Positions 49,650 through 61,248 of a stretch of 64,000 bases of DNA are shown here, one piece after another. The DNA is from Tetmemena sp. SeJ-2015 (taxonomy: Eukaryota; Ciliophora; Spirotrichea; Sporadotrichida; Oxytrichidae), in contig JAJKFJ010021184.1 of assembly GCA_027382625.1 (NCBI GenBank), positions 29,753 to 93,752 of the forward strand, written 5' to 3'. Every line of letters starts with the position of its first letter. Position 1 is the stretch's first letter. A model generated the notes under the pieces. It saw nothing but the letters and a program-made list of their open reading frames with translations, was not told where the DNA came from and did no database searches. The translations under genes were made by a program, and so were the position numbers.

Positions 49650-50114
49650 TCAAATTTTCTAAATTTGTATCCTTTTTAAATTTGGGCAAATTAATCTTTC
49701 TCCGAGAATGCGCTTAACTTCAATTTTAGCTTCTATAGCAGTCTCGACTATTAGGGGATAAAACTCGAGCTACATTTCCCTGTTCTATAAACAATTAAAA
49801 TTATTTCTAATTGTAATTACCTTCTCGATGTAGTAGTACTGCATGTAGTAGCAAGCGTAATGCAGTTTGGCAGCTCCAAGATAACCTGATGCTCCCTTTA
49901 TTGAATGGGCGTTTTCTTTTAACTATAGCCAGTCTTGTTCCGAATAGGCCTAAGCAAGTGGCTTCATATACTTGCTCAGTACCATGTCTTCGAATTTGGG
50001 CAACACCATGTAGTACAAGTCAGCCATACCCAAATTCTTTATTTACGTTTCCACGTCCAAGATTTTAGTAATGTCAAAATCTATTACATAAAAATATATT
50101 ATTTTATCTTGCAT
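49650..50114 (-). CDS. Histidine-containing phosphotransfer (HPt) protein
   Basis: ATG at 50114 in AAAATG context. With the IES at 50083-50109 removed it reads MQDFDITKILDVETQIKNLG, then ADLYYMVLPKFEDMVLSKY and KENAHSIKGASGYLGAAKLH, the H-S-x-K-G-A-S phosphorylation motif of HPt four-helix domains. A 36-bp GT-AG intron (49785-49820) precedes NREMQLEFYPLIVETAIEAK. It ends at TGA 49650. At about 134 residues it is a single stand-alone HPt domain of normal size. It would relay phosphate between hybrid sensor kinases and response regulators in the cytosol. No kinase or receiver domain is evident nearby. Divergent from the PLD-family gene. Confidence 0.85.
50083..50109. other. IES, pointer ATCT (AGAT on coding strand)
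   Basis: ATCT at 50079-50082 and 50106-50109. Excision of 27 bp joins ATG CAA GAT TTT GAC in the HPt gene. Confidence 0.65.
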
Positions 50115-50598
50115 TTTAATGGGTCCTTCTTGGTCTCTAAAATTTATATTATACAATTATTAATTTTATTGAATTGTGTAAGGAAATATATATTTAATAA
50201 TCAACCAAATTTTATTTTTTTTATCTATAGAGCCATTATTTTCATATATATTTTAATTTATTTTTAATGGTAAATTGTAAGTGTTAATGCAGTGGCTTTA
50301 AGTGGGATAATCATGTTGCAAATAAATTAATTAGGAGGGAGGTGACTTACGAAGCTTTTTTCATTTATTTTATGTTATAAATTTTATAATTGGGCTGCCC
50401 TTCATCAATAATTAAGCACTTCATCGAATGCTATACTTACTTATATCAGCATTATCATGGTTAATTCACTCAACGAGATTTTTATTCCTAATTAACCTCA
50501 ACCTTTTATTATCTAAAATGTGATGAGAGATTAATCTGAAAAAGAAAACTATCGGCTAGATAAATATTATAGTAACACATATTTTTATCACAAACTCA

Positions 50599-52129
50599 AT
50601 GGTAGAGGAGTGGCTGAGTTTTCAGCAACAGCAGCAGGCAATTAAAATTTACGAGGACAACGATAAGTTCTTCGACACATTCTGGAAGTACATCGACAAT
50701 GCAAAGGACCTTATTTGCATCACCACTTACGATATGGACCACAAGAACATATCTGGAATCACTATTCAGAAACTCAAGAATGCTTGCAAGAGAGGAGTCA
50801 AGGTATTCCTTATCATAGATGACCTCAACTTCTAATTTATTCTACGCTAACAAAGAGCAGTGTAGACAACTTGAAGCAGCAGGTGGCATGGTCATCAGGA
50901 ACAACCCCTTCCGCTAATTCTGGAAACATCTGCTTAACTTCAAGCCTTCTATGATCTTCCAACGTAATCATTAGAAGGTGTTCATAATAAAGTTATGCAC
51001 AATGCATACATATGTTCCTTGTTGATGATAACATTTTCTGTGGGTCGCTCAACATAGCAAACATGTACTCCAGTGTGAGGTATGGCGATGGCTAGTTCAG
51101 AGATCTCAACATCATTCTCAAACGCCATCCCTCCAAGAAAGCAAGAGACTTCTTCAGAGATATTATAATCTGGAATGCTCAATTCTTCCCAGATAAGATC
51201 GACGAAGAAAAGATTAGAGACATCTTTGAACTCATGGACGAAAAGTAAATCACATCCATTATAGTGAGTATCAGATTGTTCTCTTTCTAATTTACCACAG
51301 AAACTACAGCAAGTTTTACAAAAGTCAGAGAGAGTAAAACCCAGAGGTGGCAGTTTTTCTACAAGAATTGCAAACACCACCTGATCACACTGAGGTCACC
51401 AAAGCAATCTTAGATATAGTCAAAGAAGCACGCTCATCAATTAAGATCATCCAGTCCTATGTGTAAAACATTGAAGTCCTTGAAGAAGCATTGAAAGACG
51501 CAATGGTAAACAGAGGAGTGAAAGTCGAAATTGTGACTGCAAGAATTAGGGATCAGCCAGTCTACAGAACTTTCTTGAATGCTGACTTGTTTGAAGACTT
51601 GAAGAAGCACGGAGCTGTGGTCTATGAGGAACCATACAAGTTCTTGCACATGAAAGCAGTGGTAGTTGACGATGGAAAGTTTATGACTCTGGGTAGTATG
51701 AACTAAGACATTTGGAGTTTCTACGCTAACAACGAAGCAAACATTTTACTTGTCAACGATAAAGTTAACATCCAGAAACCAACTCTCGCTTACACTACTT
51801 TCATGCAAGTATTCAATAACCTCAAACGAGAATGCAGGAAAGTAGATGATTATCAATTGCATAATCTTAAATTTATATGCCAAAATATATAGTAATATTT
51901 TAAGTAAGTTATGTTTTATATTAGAAAATATCATATTTTTTTTTAAAAAATAAAATATTTTAAATTCGAAAATAGATTTTATACCCTTATATTTATAAGT
52001 TTTATTTTATTTTGAAAATAATACTCTTACAAGGGCATGGGGTACATCGAGAACATGTGGTGGAGGTTATTCCTATTCTGTTCGTACAACTGTGTCTGCA
52101 ACATTCCACCAAAGACTTAAGCAAATTGA
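50599..52129 (+). CDS. Two-HKD phospholipase D/cardiolipin synthase family protein
   Basis: ATG at 50599 (MVEEWLSFQQQQQAIKIYED). A PLD-like domain follows: LICITTYDMDHKNISGITIQ and GVKVFLIIDDLNFYANKEQ. The first catalytic motif HQKVFLVDDNIFCGSLN appears only after IES removal. The second, HMKAVVVDDGKFMTLGSMNQ, is intact; both fit HxKx4Dx6-7GSxN. Three IESs (50835-50844, 50984-51017, 51837-52031) and one 37-bp GT-AG intron (51264-51300) are needed for one frame. The tail GMGYIENMWWRLFLFCSYNC ends at TGA 52127-52129. The enzyme could make cardiolipin or cleave phosphodiesters; two motifs in one chain fit the bacterial-type cardiolipin synthase layout. Substrate not determined. Confidence 0.85.
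50835..50844. other. 10-bp IES, pointer TTCTA
   Basis: TTCTA at 50830-50834 and 50840-50844 with only ATTTA between. Excision joins GAC CTC AAC TTC TAC GCT AAC and removes an early frameshift in the PLD gene. Confidence 0.75.
50984..51017. other. 34-bp IES, pointer TGTTC, inside HKD motif
   Basis: TGTTC at 50979-50983 and 51013-51017. Excision joins AAG GTG TTC CTT GTT GAT GAT and rebuilds the first HxKx4D active-site motif exactly. Confidence 0.85.
51837..52031. other. ~195-bp IES, pointer CA
   Basis: AT-rich insert near the 3' end of the PLD gene. Joining at CA (51835-51836 and 52030-52031) gives GAA TGC AAG GGC ATG in frame into the C-terminal exon. The two-base pointer makes the exact border tentative. 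Confidence 0.55.
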
Positions 52130-52256
52130 GAAGTAGTGATTAGTTTAAACTTGTTTGACTTAAGTGGTTTTATCAAATTTATAATGATTATGGATAGATG
52201 ATTAACGTTTCATATGATAAATAATTATGTTTATACTTGATAGATTTCAGACAGTC

Positions 52257-53017
52257 ATAATGATAAGGAGAATTATTTCAATGACGATGATGATCCACAC
52301 ACACCAGTGATTTGAACTCTTCATCAGCTTCCTCAGCTTGTTGTCCACCTTAATCATCTTCGAGTGGTTCTTCTCGATGTCTCCATCTATCCTAGTAAGC
52401 ATCTTGTTCTATACAGTTATCTCTTGGTCGAAGTTCTAATTTTCATAGCGGATGCTCTTCACGATTCCAGAGATCTCATCCAGTTTCTAGTCTTAGTCTG
52501 ACAGAAGTCTCTTGTTCTTTACTATGAGTTGCTGCTCGTCCACATTCCTAGTATCCTCATACTCACCATCTTCCTTAGAGCGTAACTTCTGCCTTGCCTG
52601 CTCCTCATCGTCTTCAAGGTATCTCTTTTACAATATAGCAAGATATCAATATCCTTAATATTTTAAATTATAAGGACTTTGATTCTGCTATTTAGCTTGC
52701 TCCTTTGCTTAGGCGAGAGTCTTTAAGCATAGCTCTCTGGTTTCCTTGATCTGAGCTAGTCTCTTGGTTCTTTCTTTGGTGGAGAGGTCAGGGTGCTAAT
52801 GAGGTTCCCTTTCCAAGATATAGGCTAGCTTTTCATAGGGAACTATTTCATCCTGAATTGACTCTGAGAGTGACTGAATTTGGTAGTCGTACTTTCCAGT
52901 TGGTTAGTTAAGACTGATTGCTTCCCTCTTCTGCTCTATGTTTTGGGCTAGTCTGAGTTAGTTGGCCTGCAGTCGGCTAATGTCCTCACCAAACCTATCG
53001 AACTTGTTTATAGACAT
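52257..53017 (-). CDS. Qc-type SNARE (syntaxin-6/8-like), tail-anchored
   Basis: ATG at 53017 (MSINKFDRFGEDISRLQANQ). An N-terminal helical region is followed by a SNARE heptad domain: LLSDQDQKLDEISGIVKSIR, NFDQEITVQNKMLTRIDGDI with a Gln at the ionic zero layer, and KMIKVDNKLRKLMKSS. A C-terminal membrane anchor WCVWIIIVIEIILLIIMTV runs directly to TGA 52257. Expected role: membrane fusion at Golgi, endosome or phagosome membranes. Near 52,640-52,680 an AT-rich stretch contains one in-frame TGA; a GATAT-GATAT repeat there could mark a 6-bp excision, or a larger IES may be present. Head-to-head with the next gene, about 125 bp apart. Confidence 0.8.
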
Positions 53018-53141
53018 TTAATTAATTATTTATCAACATATCCAATTACTCAATTTTAAATTAGAGATAAATTATCATTAACTGTAAAATAAAAAAGTCT
53101 ATTAAAATTACTTTTAAAAAAATAAGAGAAATCAATAACTC

Positions 53142-56100
53142 TCGTGATGTCTTCCAGAATATCTTATTTTAATTTATTGAAAAGTTTAGAGCTCAGAAGC
53201 AAAGCCCAAGAAATCACTGACGAGGACGCAACACGAGACCAACCTCAAGAAGCCCAAGAGAACTCACATGCAGTAGAATTGGAGAGCAAACTACCATCTT
53301 GATTCATCAGCATCTTAAAAGGGCCACAATTTCTTTGACATGTCCAATTTAATCATCTTTATTATTTAATTTTTTAATTTCCTTAATCTTAATTAATAGC
53401 TATCCGTTTCAGCAGTAACTGGATGAGAGCCAGCAACTTACCTTCCAAAACTTAATAGACTCCTCTATTAAAAACATAGCTGCAAACCCGCTTATGCTTC
53501 AAAACTCCTCCCCAAGTCCCATCAAGTCTTAATCTATTTCAAATGCCCAAAGACAAAACAATAATAAGCTATCACAAGCACTATAGGTTAATGATAAAGA
53601 GTAAGATCTATTTAAGCTCAAGAATAATTTAATTAACAAGAGTTCAACAGAGACTACTGACTTACTCAAATATGAAGAGGTGAAGAACAGACTTGACTTT
53701 TCAAACATAGTTCAAACTACTACCAATTAAAACGAGGAAAGCAACCCCACTACAGATCCCATCTTATCCCAACCAAATGCTGAGATGGACTAGTCTCAGT
53801 AGTCTGGACAGGGTCTGCTCACTACTAAGTTATTGAATAACTCGTCTAATTACCCAGAAAGCATGAACATTTACTAACCTGAAAATCAATAACCTGGATT
53901 AATATATGGCAACGAGCTGCATGCATAGAGACAACAAATTCAGCAAAATCAAACAGCCATCATATAAAACTATTTAAAGGACTTGAAGCTTCTAGCATCT
54001 CTAAAGAAAGGCAAGAACCAGACTCATCACAACCAAAGCTAGAATTAGTCAAACAATCGAAGTATTATCCTCAGAATTTAATTAGAGCAATTTCAATTTA
54101 CATTTCATAAAATTAAGATATTTTCTTTTAAGATTAATATTTTCTTACTTAATTATAGATTTAAATTCTATATTTTTTAATTCAATTATCTTCACTGTCT
54201 TTTTATTATATCATTTATTAGCATAATTAATTATCGAATTAAGATTTAACAATAATAAAAAGTCTCTCTATAACTCAATTTATTCATTTGGATCAAGTAT
54301 AAAACCTCAAAGCAATTAGTACTCTGCATAAAAGCAACCCAGATTTAATAAGCAGAGTAGCTCAGTACAGAAGAATCTATCAATTTACTACCAGAGTATG
54401 AACTAATCCAAGCGACCCAAATCTAGTTCTTAACTTCATCAAAAATCTCTCTATCCATAAATTTATATACCAATTTTATTAGCGGATTGTTTTTAATTTT
54501 ATAAAATATCTCATAAATTTATAACTGATAAAATTATAGTTTATTTTACTCAAATTTATGAGAGAAAATATATCTTTAATTAAAAACTACTAAAAAGCTT
54601 TCTTATCTTAGTTTGACATTTAATATCTATAATTTTGATTTGATGTAATATAATAAACTGCTGTTATTTAGAACAACTTAAAGAAATCTTAATCCACGTA
54701 GAAGCAAAAATAATCCTTTGAAAAGAAATAATATTCTCTTGAAAGTAAAAGTGTTATGGGGAAGTTCGATCCTGTAGCTTATATGAGTAACTTAAACATT
54801 TCTAAGAAGAATACAGATCGACTTTATCTGTAGGAGGAAACTAATTCAGAAGTAGCATTGAAGATGTTGATGGGTGGTATTAGAACTCAACTCAGTCATA
54901 ATCCAAAGTCTTAACCCTCTTACAAGGGCAAAAGATCTTAGTCTGCTAAGGGCTTTGACAAACCCAATCTCTTATAGTCGGGAGTGTTTCATCATTTATA
55001 GTAAGATCCCTCAAAAGGTAAATAAATAACTAAGAAAAGAAATTCCTCTGCTTAGCAAAGGTCAACCTTCATTGAGGAATCTAAATAGTTAATCCCAAAC
55101 TATAGCAATAAGTACAAGTAGAAGCCCACCACATATGGACAAAGGAGAGGCAGCTCACCTCCTCAATTAGTATAAGATTTAACTCAAAATTATAATCTAG
55201 CTTAGCAGTTTAAACACAACTTGTAAAGCATGAAGAAGCTATAAAACCAACTCAAAAACAAAAAGAAAACTTCATACAAGTCAAATCTACCCATCAATCA
55301 TCTCTTAAACATATCAACTCCTCTAAACCAAATTCTCTTTTATAAAAAATACAAATATGCTCACAAAAATTATAAACTTCTGCTTTTATTCTAGTTATAA
55401 AAATATTGTAAATGCTTATAAATAATTTTAAATGTGATATTCAATTTTAATTTTTATTATATCAATTTAAAAAGTCTTGGAAAATTTAATGATGATGAAT
55501 AATTTACAATTAAGCTATAAATTTGACTAATCAGAGATCCAATCTTAATTAGTAATAGCAAATAAATCTTCAGCAGTATGAGCTTCCACAAAGTCCTGTC
55601 ATTTAATCTACATAGCTGGTAAATGGAGTGAACACCCAATAATTTAATCCATAGTTGATGAACGCTCTAACCTATTATTCGCTACAGTAAAAACTAGCAG
55701 AAATCAAATCAAAATAAGCAAGTGTTACTGATTCTTTATCACTCCAGTACTAAAATCATGACAGAATGAATTAGAATAACAGAACAGAAGTTATAAGCAT
55801 GTAGATTGGATAAGGTTCCAGATTCAATGATTAGTTCAGCTCTAATAGCAACAATCCAAATATGCAAGTCATATATCATTCAGATGATAACATAATAAGC
55901 CTTTAACCTAACAGGAATATAATGAGTTAGGACTAGCTTCAATTTGTTAAGGACTCTTCTAGTTAAATTCAACTACCCATAGAAAACGACATAGATATAG
56001 AGCAAATTCATCATAATATAGTCACACAAATTCAAAAGCAATAAAAAGTTGTATATGAAAAAGACTAAGCTCATTTAGACTACGATGATAAACTTGTTTC

Positions 56101-56302
56101 CATTCTCTCTCCATTTTAAGACGATGATGAAGAGGATGAGTATGGGCTGCAAGATGATAGCTCTTCTCCTTAGTTTGATTACAAATCTAATGGCCAAGTA
56201 AGAACCAAGTGCAAGTCTAGGTGCTCTAAAAGAAAGCAATCTATGACTGTAATTTTCCACAGTGGCAATGAAATTATAGGTCACGATCATTATTTCTTTT
56301 GA
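53142..56302 (+). CDS. Gln/Asn/Ser-rich hypothetical protein with several IESs
   Basis: ATG at 53142 (MSSRISYFNLLKSLELRSK). Coding blocks are separated by AT-rich gaps (about 53,340-53,400; 54,110-54,280; 54,450-54,670; 55,330-55,640). The blocks read SQQLTFQNLIDSSIKNIAAN, TTDLLKYEEVKNRLDFSNIV, QPRFNKQSSSVQKNLSIYYQ, KFDPVAYMSNLNISKKNTDR, SLQQKLAEIKSKQASVTDSL and DDKLVSILSPFQDDDEEDEY. The end is a basic Cys/Arg patch and GNEIIGHDHYFF before TGA 56300-56302. No domain is recognised. It lies upstream of the FAM221 gene in the same direction. Treating it as one gene rests on composition and continuous direction and is an inference. Confidence 0.45.
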
Positions 56303-56414
56303 TTCTCACAGATATACTTTATTGAAGATGTGTATATCAAATTACTCACATTATGAAGTTCAATAATTATTTCTTTGAAAATCAACTTTCTAAATCCAAT
56401 AATTATCGAGATAA

Positions 56415-57453
56415 ATGTTTCAAGCAACAAACGAGCAGACAATTTTGCAATGTGTATCTCAGATAGGGCCAGCTCCCGGAGCAAAGTAGATGATAACTTG
56501 GGAATTTAAGCATGCTTACGAAGCCATTGAGAGTGGAATCTACATTACTTGGGCTTGTGAAGATTACTCAAGTGGTGATTGCTTCAGGATAGGTTCTGAA
56601 TCTAATTGCTTCTGTGGTCACAGATTTAGCAGCCATGAACTTATCCATTATAACTTTTTAAATAATTATCCTTAAAAAAGGTTAAAAGACTAACTGCAGA
56701 GATTGCAAATGCGCAGCTTTTAAATTCATACCAAGGCGACCTGAGGAAGTAGGGCTTTGGCATCTTCCGAGAAGGAAAGGCTTTGATGTGAATGTTTGGA
56801 GACCATAATGTAAATGCAAGCACACTCATGAGCAGCACAATCCTTCCAGGCCATTTAAGTGCAAAGCATGCGGGTGTGGGCAGTTTATGTCAGATTTCTG
56901 CTGCATTAACTGCAACAAGAGCTTCGAAGACCACTATACCTTCTATGAGACTGAGCAAGAGAGAAAAGCTGCTCACAAAACTATTAGAGATGATTACCTT
57001 CATAATATATTTAATGAGGTCTATATCTATATACTTCCACTTGCTTCAAGTCCTGAGATTCAGGCAGAAACTATGAAAAAACTGAAGATAGACGGCAGAA
57101 CTGATGCAGAGCGAATGATGGAGGAACTCAAGATATCTCATTTCTAAGAAGAAGAAAAGCAGTCTCGTTATATGGTTTTGGATATTCAACAAGATGGAGC
57201 TGATGGAATTTAGTAGAGGCCCTAAGTCCAGCTTGTGATTGATACGAGGAAGAATCTACAGCCCAAGTAAAACCTTGCCAAGCCAGAGAAGTCAATTCAA
57301 CTCATGCAGCAAAGAGGGATGGGAGGTCTTGGCCAAACCAAAACTGCTTCAAAATAAGGGACTACTACTACTGCTTCCTCCACCTTAAAGACAGCTTCCA
57401 GCTCAAGTTCTGGAATGATGATGAAGTCTTCTGTACCTACTAAAAAATATTGA
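56415..57453 (+). CDS. FAM221-family protein
   Basis: ATG at 56415 (MFQATNEQTILQCVSQIG), then YITWACEDYSSGDCFRIGS and NCFCGHRFSSHELIHYNC. After IES removal CRDCKCAAFKFIPRRPEEVG, CKCKHTHEQHNPSRPFKCK and CGCGQFMSDFCCINCNKSFE lead into HYTFYETEQERKAAHK. The succession of C-x-C and H-x4-H clusters ending in a Y/T-x-x-E-T-x-x-E-R stretch matches FAM221A/B, a Cys/His-rich, probably zinc-binding family found in ciliated eukaryotes; its molecular role is not established. A Lys/Gln/Ser-rich tail ends at TGA 57451. IESs at 56655-56694 and 57002-57037. Confidence 0.8.
56655..56694. other. 40-bp IES, pointer TAAC
   Basis: TAAC at 56651-56654 and 56691-56694. Excision joins CAT TAT AAC TGC AGA GAT TGC, placing the next Cys cluster of FAM221 in frame. 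Confidence 0.8.
57002..57037. other. 36-bp IES, pointer CTTC
   Basis: CTTC at 56998-57001 and 57034-57037. Excision joins GAT TAC CTT CCA CTT GCT. The insert is itself in frame, so it would pass unnoticed in an ORF scan. Confidence 0.6.
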
Positions 57454-57511
57454 TTTAGATCTCAAGTGAATTCCTTTAAGCTTGTTTTCTCTCATCCAAG
57501 ATAAAATAATT

Positions 57512-58659
57512 ATGAGAAATGGGAATATAATCAATATGATAAAAGAGGAACTAAAACATTCCAACAGAGTTTCCATGTACGAGGGAATTCTAGACCGCAT
57601 CAATAAAGTCAAACTTACTCAACCTTCTACCCAAATTTCTTCTATAAAAACTCAAGAGTCTCTTAAATCACTTAGGGATACTGATTTTCATATTCCTAAT
57701 AAATTGTCTGAGGCTACCTCTCGCAACTAATCTCTTCTATTCTCTAATCAAGAAATCCCATAATAGAATAGCAAAAGAAACATTAAGGATCAATCAAAAC
57801 TAAGGAACGAAAATATAAATAATGGGATATCTAAGTTTGATAATCATGAGTAAAATGATTTCTTTAATGAACAGGACTCACTTAACTCATTTCTCTACCA
57901 AAATGAAGTATCTAGGATTATTGATTCTGATGAGACCTAATAGCATTTTCAGATTAAAGAATCAAATTTCCCCTTCAAGCAAAATAATGATTAGAAACCT
58001 TTCAGAATTTAATTAAATTTTACAATTGATTTTAGAATTAAATTTTCCAGGTAAAATTAATAATCTATATTTTATATAAAGGTAAATTTAAAAAAAAACA
58101 TTGTTTCAAGCCAGGTATTTATCCTCATAAAATATAAACTTATAATAAATATGTTTTGAGTTTATTTTTTCTTTTAAAAATATTCTAAAGATTTTCATCC
58201 TTAATCATCGAACTTATTTTGTTTCGTTGAACTAATTAAGAGAGTTCTGTATTTGTTATTCTTTTATTTAATTAAAATAGTCTACTAATTGATTAAACAT
58301 AAATTTAGTTTGATGAAAATATATACGCAAACATAATTAATAGAATGATGCAATCCTAAAGTGGGAAGCTTGAATTTGGACAGAGTATGATATCAAACAA
58401 GTCTCTCAACTAAAGAAATGATAACTTCAGTTAGAGTGGCTTCAAACCTACTAATTTATAAATAAACACTACCAAGGCCCAAAGATTAAACATAAATAAA
58501 TAATTTAACACCTCTAGGCTGCCATCTCCAAAACCATTCTATCAAAATAATTATCAATCTAGTCAAACATAGAGAGGATAGCATGCTACTCAGCAATATT
58601 ACATAAGAAGAACAAATTTTCCCCAAATATAGGCACAAATATTTTATTTAAATGCTTGA
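57512..58659 (+). CDS. Asn/Gln/Ser-rich hypothetical protein
   Basis: ATG at 57512 (MRNGNIINMIKEELKHSNRV), then ILDRINKVKLTQPSTQISSI, SLRDTDFHIPNKLSEATSRN, FDNHEQNDFFNEQDSLNSF and ESNFPFKQNNDQKPFRIQ to about 58,020. After an AT-rich gap (58,030-58,340, probable IES) a second block, with its own ATG at 58345 (MMQSQSGKLEFGQSMISNKS), runs through TTKAQRLNINKQFNTSRLPS to TGA 58657. The second block could instead be a separate small gene. Low-complexity and disordered; function not recognised. Confidence 0.4.
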
Positions 58660-59973
58660 AGATCTGAGCAAGAGAACACATAAATTAAAACCTTAAACTA
58701 ATTTGCTATGAAAAATAATTTAGTATGCTTATATCTTTAATTTAATTTTAATATTAATTGAGAAAAGAAAAACACTTCATAAAATTTTAGTTGGAAAAAT
58801 TAATTTATTTTTTATTCTTAACTATATGTCTGCTATATTTTATTAATTTGAAAGTCTATTTAGTAAATAAAAATATACAAAATATTAATACTGAAATGGG
58901 ATTAGTTAAAGACTTTATGAAATTAATTTAAATAACCCCATAAAATTTAATAAGAGAAAGTAGAAACTATAAGATTAGAATAATATAGTGAAATTACATT
59001 AAATAACACAAAGAGCTCTGCAATAATAAGATATTGTGGTAGAATCAAATATTTTATTTTAATGAAAAAAATACACTCTAAGATTAATCATCTGCCAATA
59101 TACATATATTTTATAATTAAAAAATAAAATTAAAAAAAAATAAACCTTTTTAAAAAAAGTCAATTTATAATTTTTTTATACCCTTAGAAATTATTTTTTA
59201 TTTATTTTTAAAAAATCAATTTAAAAGAAGCAAGATTTATTTATTTAAAAATTAAAAGGAAATAAATTTAAAAATTTTAAAATTTTTAAATTTTTTTTTT
59301 TAAATAATTTTTTTAAGATGATAATAAATTTAAAAATATTAAAATTTTAAAAATATTATATTTTTTTCAAATTTTTAAAAAAAAATTTCTTTAAAAAAAA
59401 AAAAAAAATATTTTTTTTTATTTATAACTTAAAATTTAAAGGCCTAAAAGTCTAGAGAATGCAAAATCAGAGGAAGAAAAATTTTAAAAAGATTATGAAA
59501 ATTAAAAAACTCTTACATAATCTCCAATTTAGATCATTATATTCAAAAAGAAGATGACAAATTTTATTAATTCAATCTAAATTTTAAATTTATTTATTTT
59601 AAAATTTTAAATTTCTAGCATAGTAAAATTAATTAAATTAGATTAAATCATTAGAGAAAAAGTGATTTCAAAAATCTTAATAAATTTATCCTCATCTATT
59701 TTTCAAAAAATTCTTTTAAATTATTTCTTTAAAACTTTTGTTTAACTAAAGCTAAAAGAACGAACTTAACTAAATATAAAATTTATAAATTTTCATAAGA
59801 GGTATATATGATTACTTTATTTAAAAGTATAAAGATTTGACAAAAATATTTAACTCCATTCAATATAGCTCTTCTTTTGGTATTTAATATAAAAAGAGTT
59901 CTTATTTAATTATAAGCTTATTAATTTTGAATTTGACAAGAATAATTATAATGATATCGAGAAAGTGATAGAA
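58660..59973. other. Extremely AT-rich non-coding tract
   Basis: Long A and T homopolymers, densest at 59,100-59,420, with almost no G or C. No coding signal was seen. It could be an intergenic germline spacer or a large IES. Confidence 0.6.
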
Positions 59974-61248
59974 ATGTATATAGAAAACAATCCGTAAGGC
60001 ATAATAGAGATATAGGATTAAGAATCTATTCAGGATTAAAGTCTTCTTTCATTCTAGTCCATCAAATCTAATTCAAAATAAATCAGTCTGAGTATTGATT
60101 TCGAAAAATAAAATGCATAAGTTTTAAATTATGGCTGTTTTTAATCATAATTTATGCTCTTAACTTTATTCATCCAAACTATAAATCCTCATTACCTAAT
60201 TTGGCCTGCTATCATGAACCATTGCCGCCTCTTAAAATTTTATCAAGTTTTGGATGAGGTGAAAGATCATCATCAGCTCTGGCTTTTCGTACTTTGTAGC
60301 ATCTTATCCTAGAAAAATAATATTGAATCCTTACTTTTAAAATTACATTTTATTTTGCTAGACTCTGGTTAATCTTGTTACGTATGCTTTAGAAAATCTC
60401 ATTTTGCATACTATTTGAACATGATTCTAGTATTGCGGAAAATAAGTAATAGGATAAAGAAAATAGAATTGATCAAGAAAGACAACTTTCAAAGTGAAAT
60501 GCATTTTGAATGCTAAGGTTAATTATCAAACTATTATGAAGGTTAAGAATGATCGCTCTGCCTTTCCATCCTAGAAGGTACCCTAACTATTATCCTCTTT
60601 AGGAAAAGGAATATTCTGTGACTTTTGACAGTATAGTCATATAAATGATAAAATAACTATGAATAGTTGGCAAAAGTTATCATCAGAATAAAATTAATTT
60701 TCAAAATCATTTTCTTGTAAGAAATATTTGGTAATCTCTATACTTAGTATTGGCAAGAGAACTTTTTTAAAAATGTTTTTGGTTATTTTACCATATCAAA
60801 AAAATTAAAACTTGACAACAACAACCAGGGTTGTAAAAATCTATGTATGAGGTAATTTTTTTAAGAATAAGAGAGATTTTGCCATCGTAGATGGAATATC
60901 ATCTACTTGTGGCTTCTATTTATTTTATGTTCAAGAAAATTCTATAGATATAGATGAATCTTTTGATTTAATTCTTGGAGTTCTCTAAATCTCAAAATGC
61001 TGCTAGTTTACAGGTATTCTTGAAATGAGTTCAACACTACTGGAGAATAGAAGAACTTTGCTAAGAGTTAAAGATAGTATTGATATTTACTCCTCCTTAT
61101 TCTAACAAAATATTATCCTATTTAAATCGATTTTCAACCCAGTCAATAATAAATTCAAAAGACTAAAACTGAACTAATCACTTCAAAATGAAAAGCTAAA
61201 TTAAAAAATGATAGGGATTAAAGCATAAATAGATGCTGATTATTCAAA
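59974..61248 (+). CDS. Hypothetical, possibly multipass membrane protein (fragmented)
   Basis: ATG at 59974 (MYIENNPQGIIEIQDQESIQ). With TAA/TAG as Gln the frame stays open for about 190 codons and contains hydrophobic stretches (MLLTLFIQTINPHYLIWPAI, QLWLFVLCSIL, YYLNMILVLRKIS) before a TGA near 60,548. Further open blocks follow in other frames: NSWQKLSSEQNQFSKSFSC and, from about 60,840, DFAIVDGISSTCGFYLFYV leading to FKRLKLNQSLQNEKLNQKM before TGA at about 61,247. The blocks look like one gene broken by IESs or indels. No family is recognised; a sensory membrane protein is conceivable but unsupported. Confidence 0.3.

Noticed and set aside
50982..51380. 132-codon minus-strand frame with several Cys
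   Set aside because: It is antisense to the PLD-family gene, whose HKD motif and intron structure account for this stretch.
59100..59420. Possible telomere or origin sequence
   Set aside because: Only A/T homopolymers are present; no C4A4/G4T4 repeats or organised iterons.
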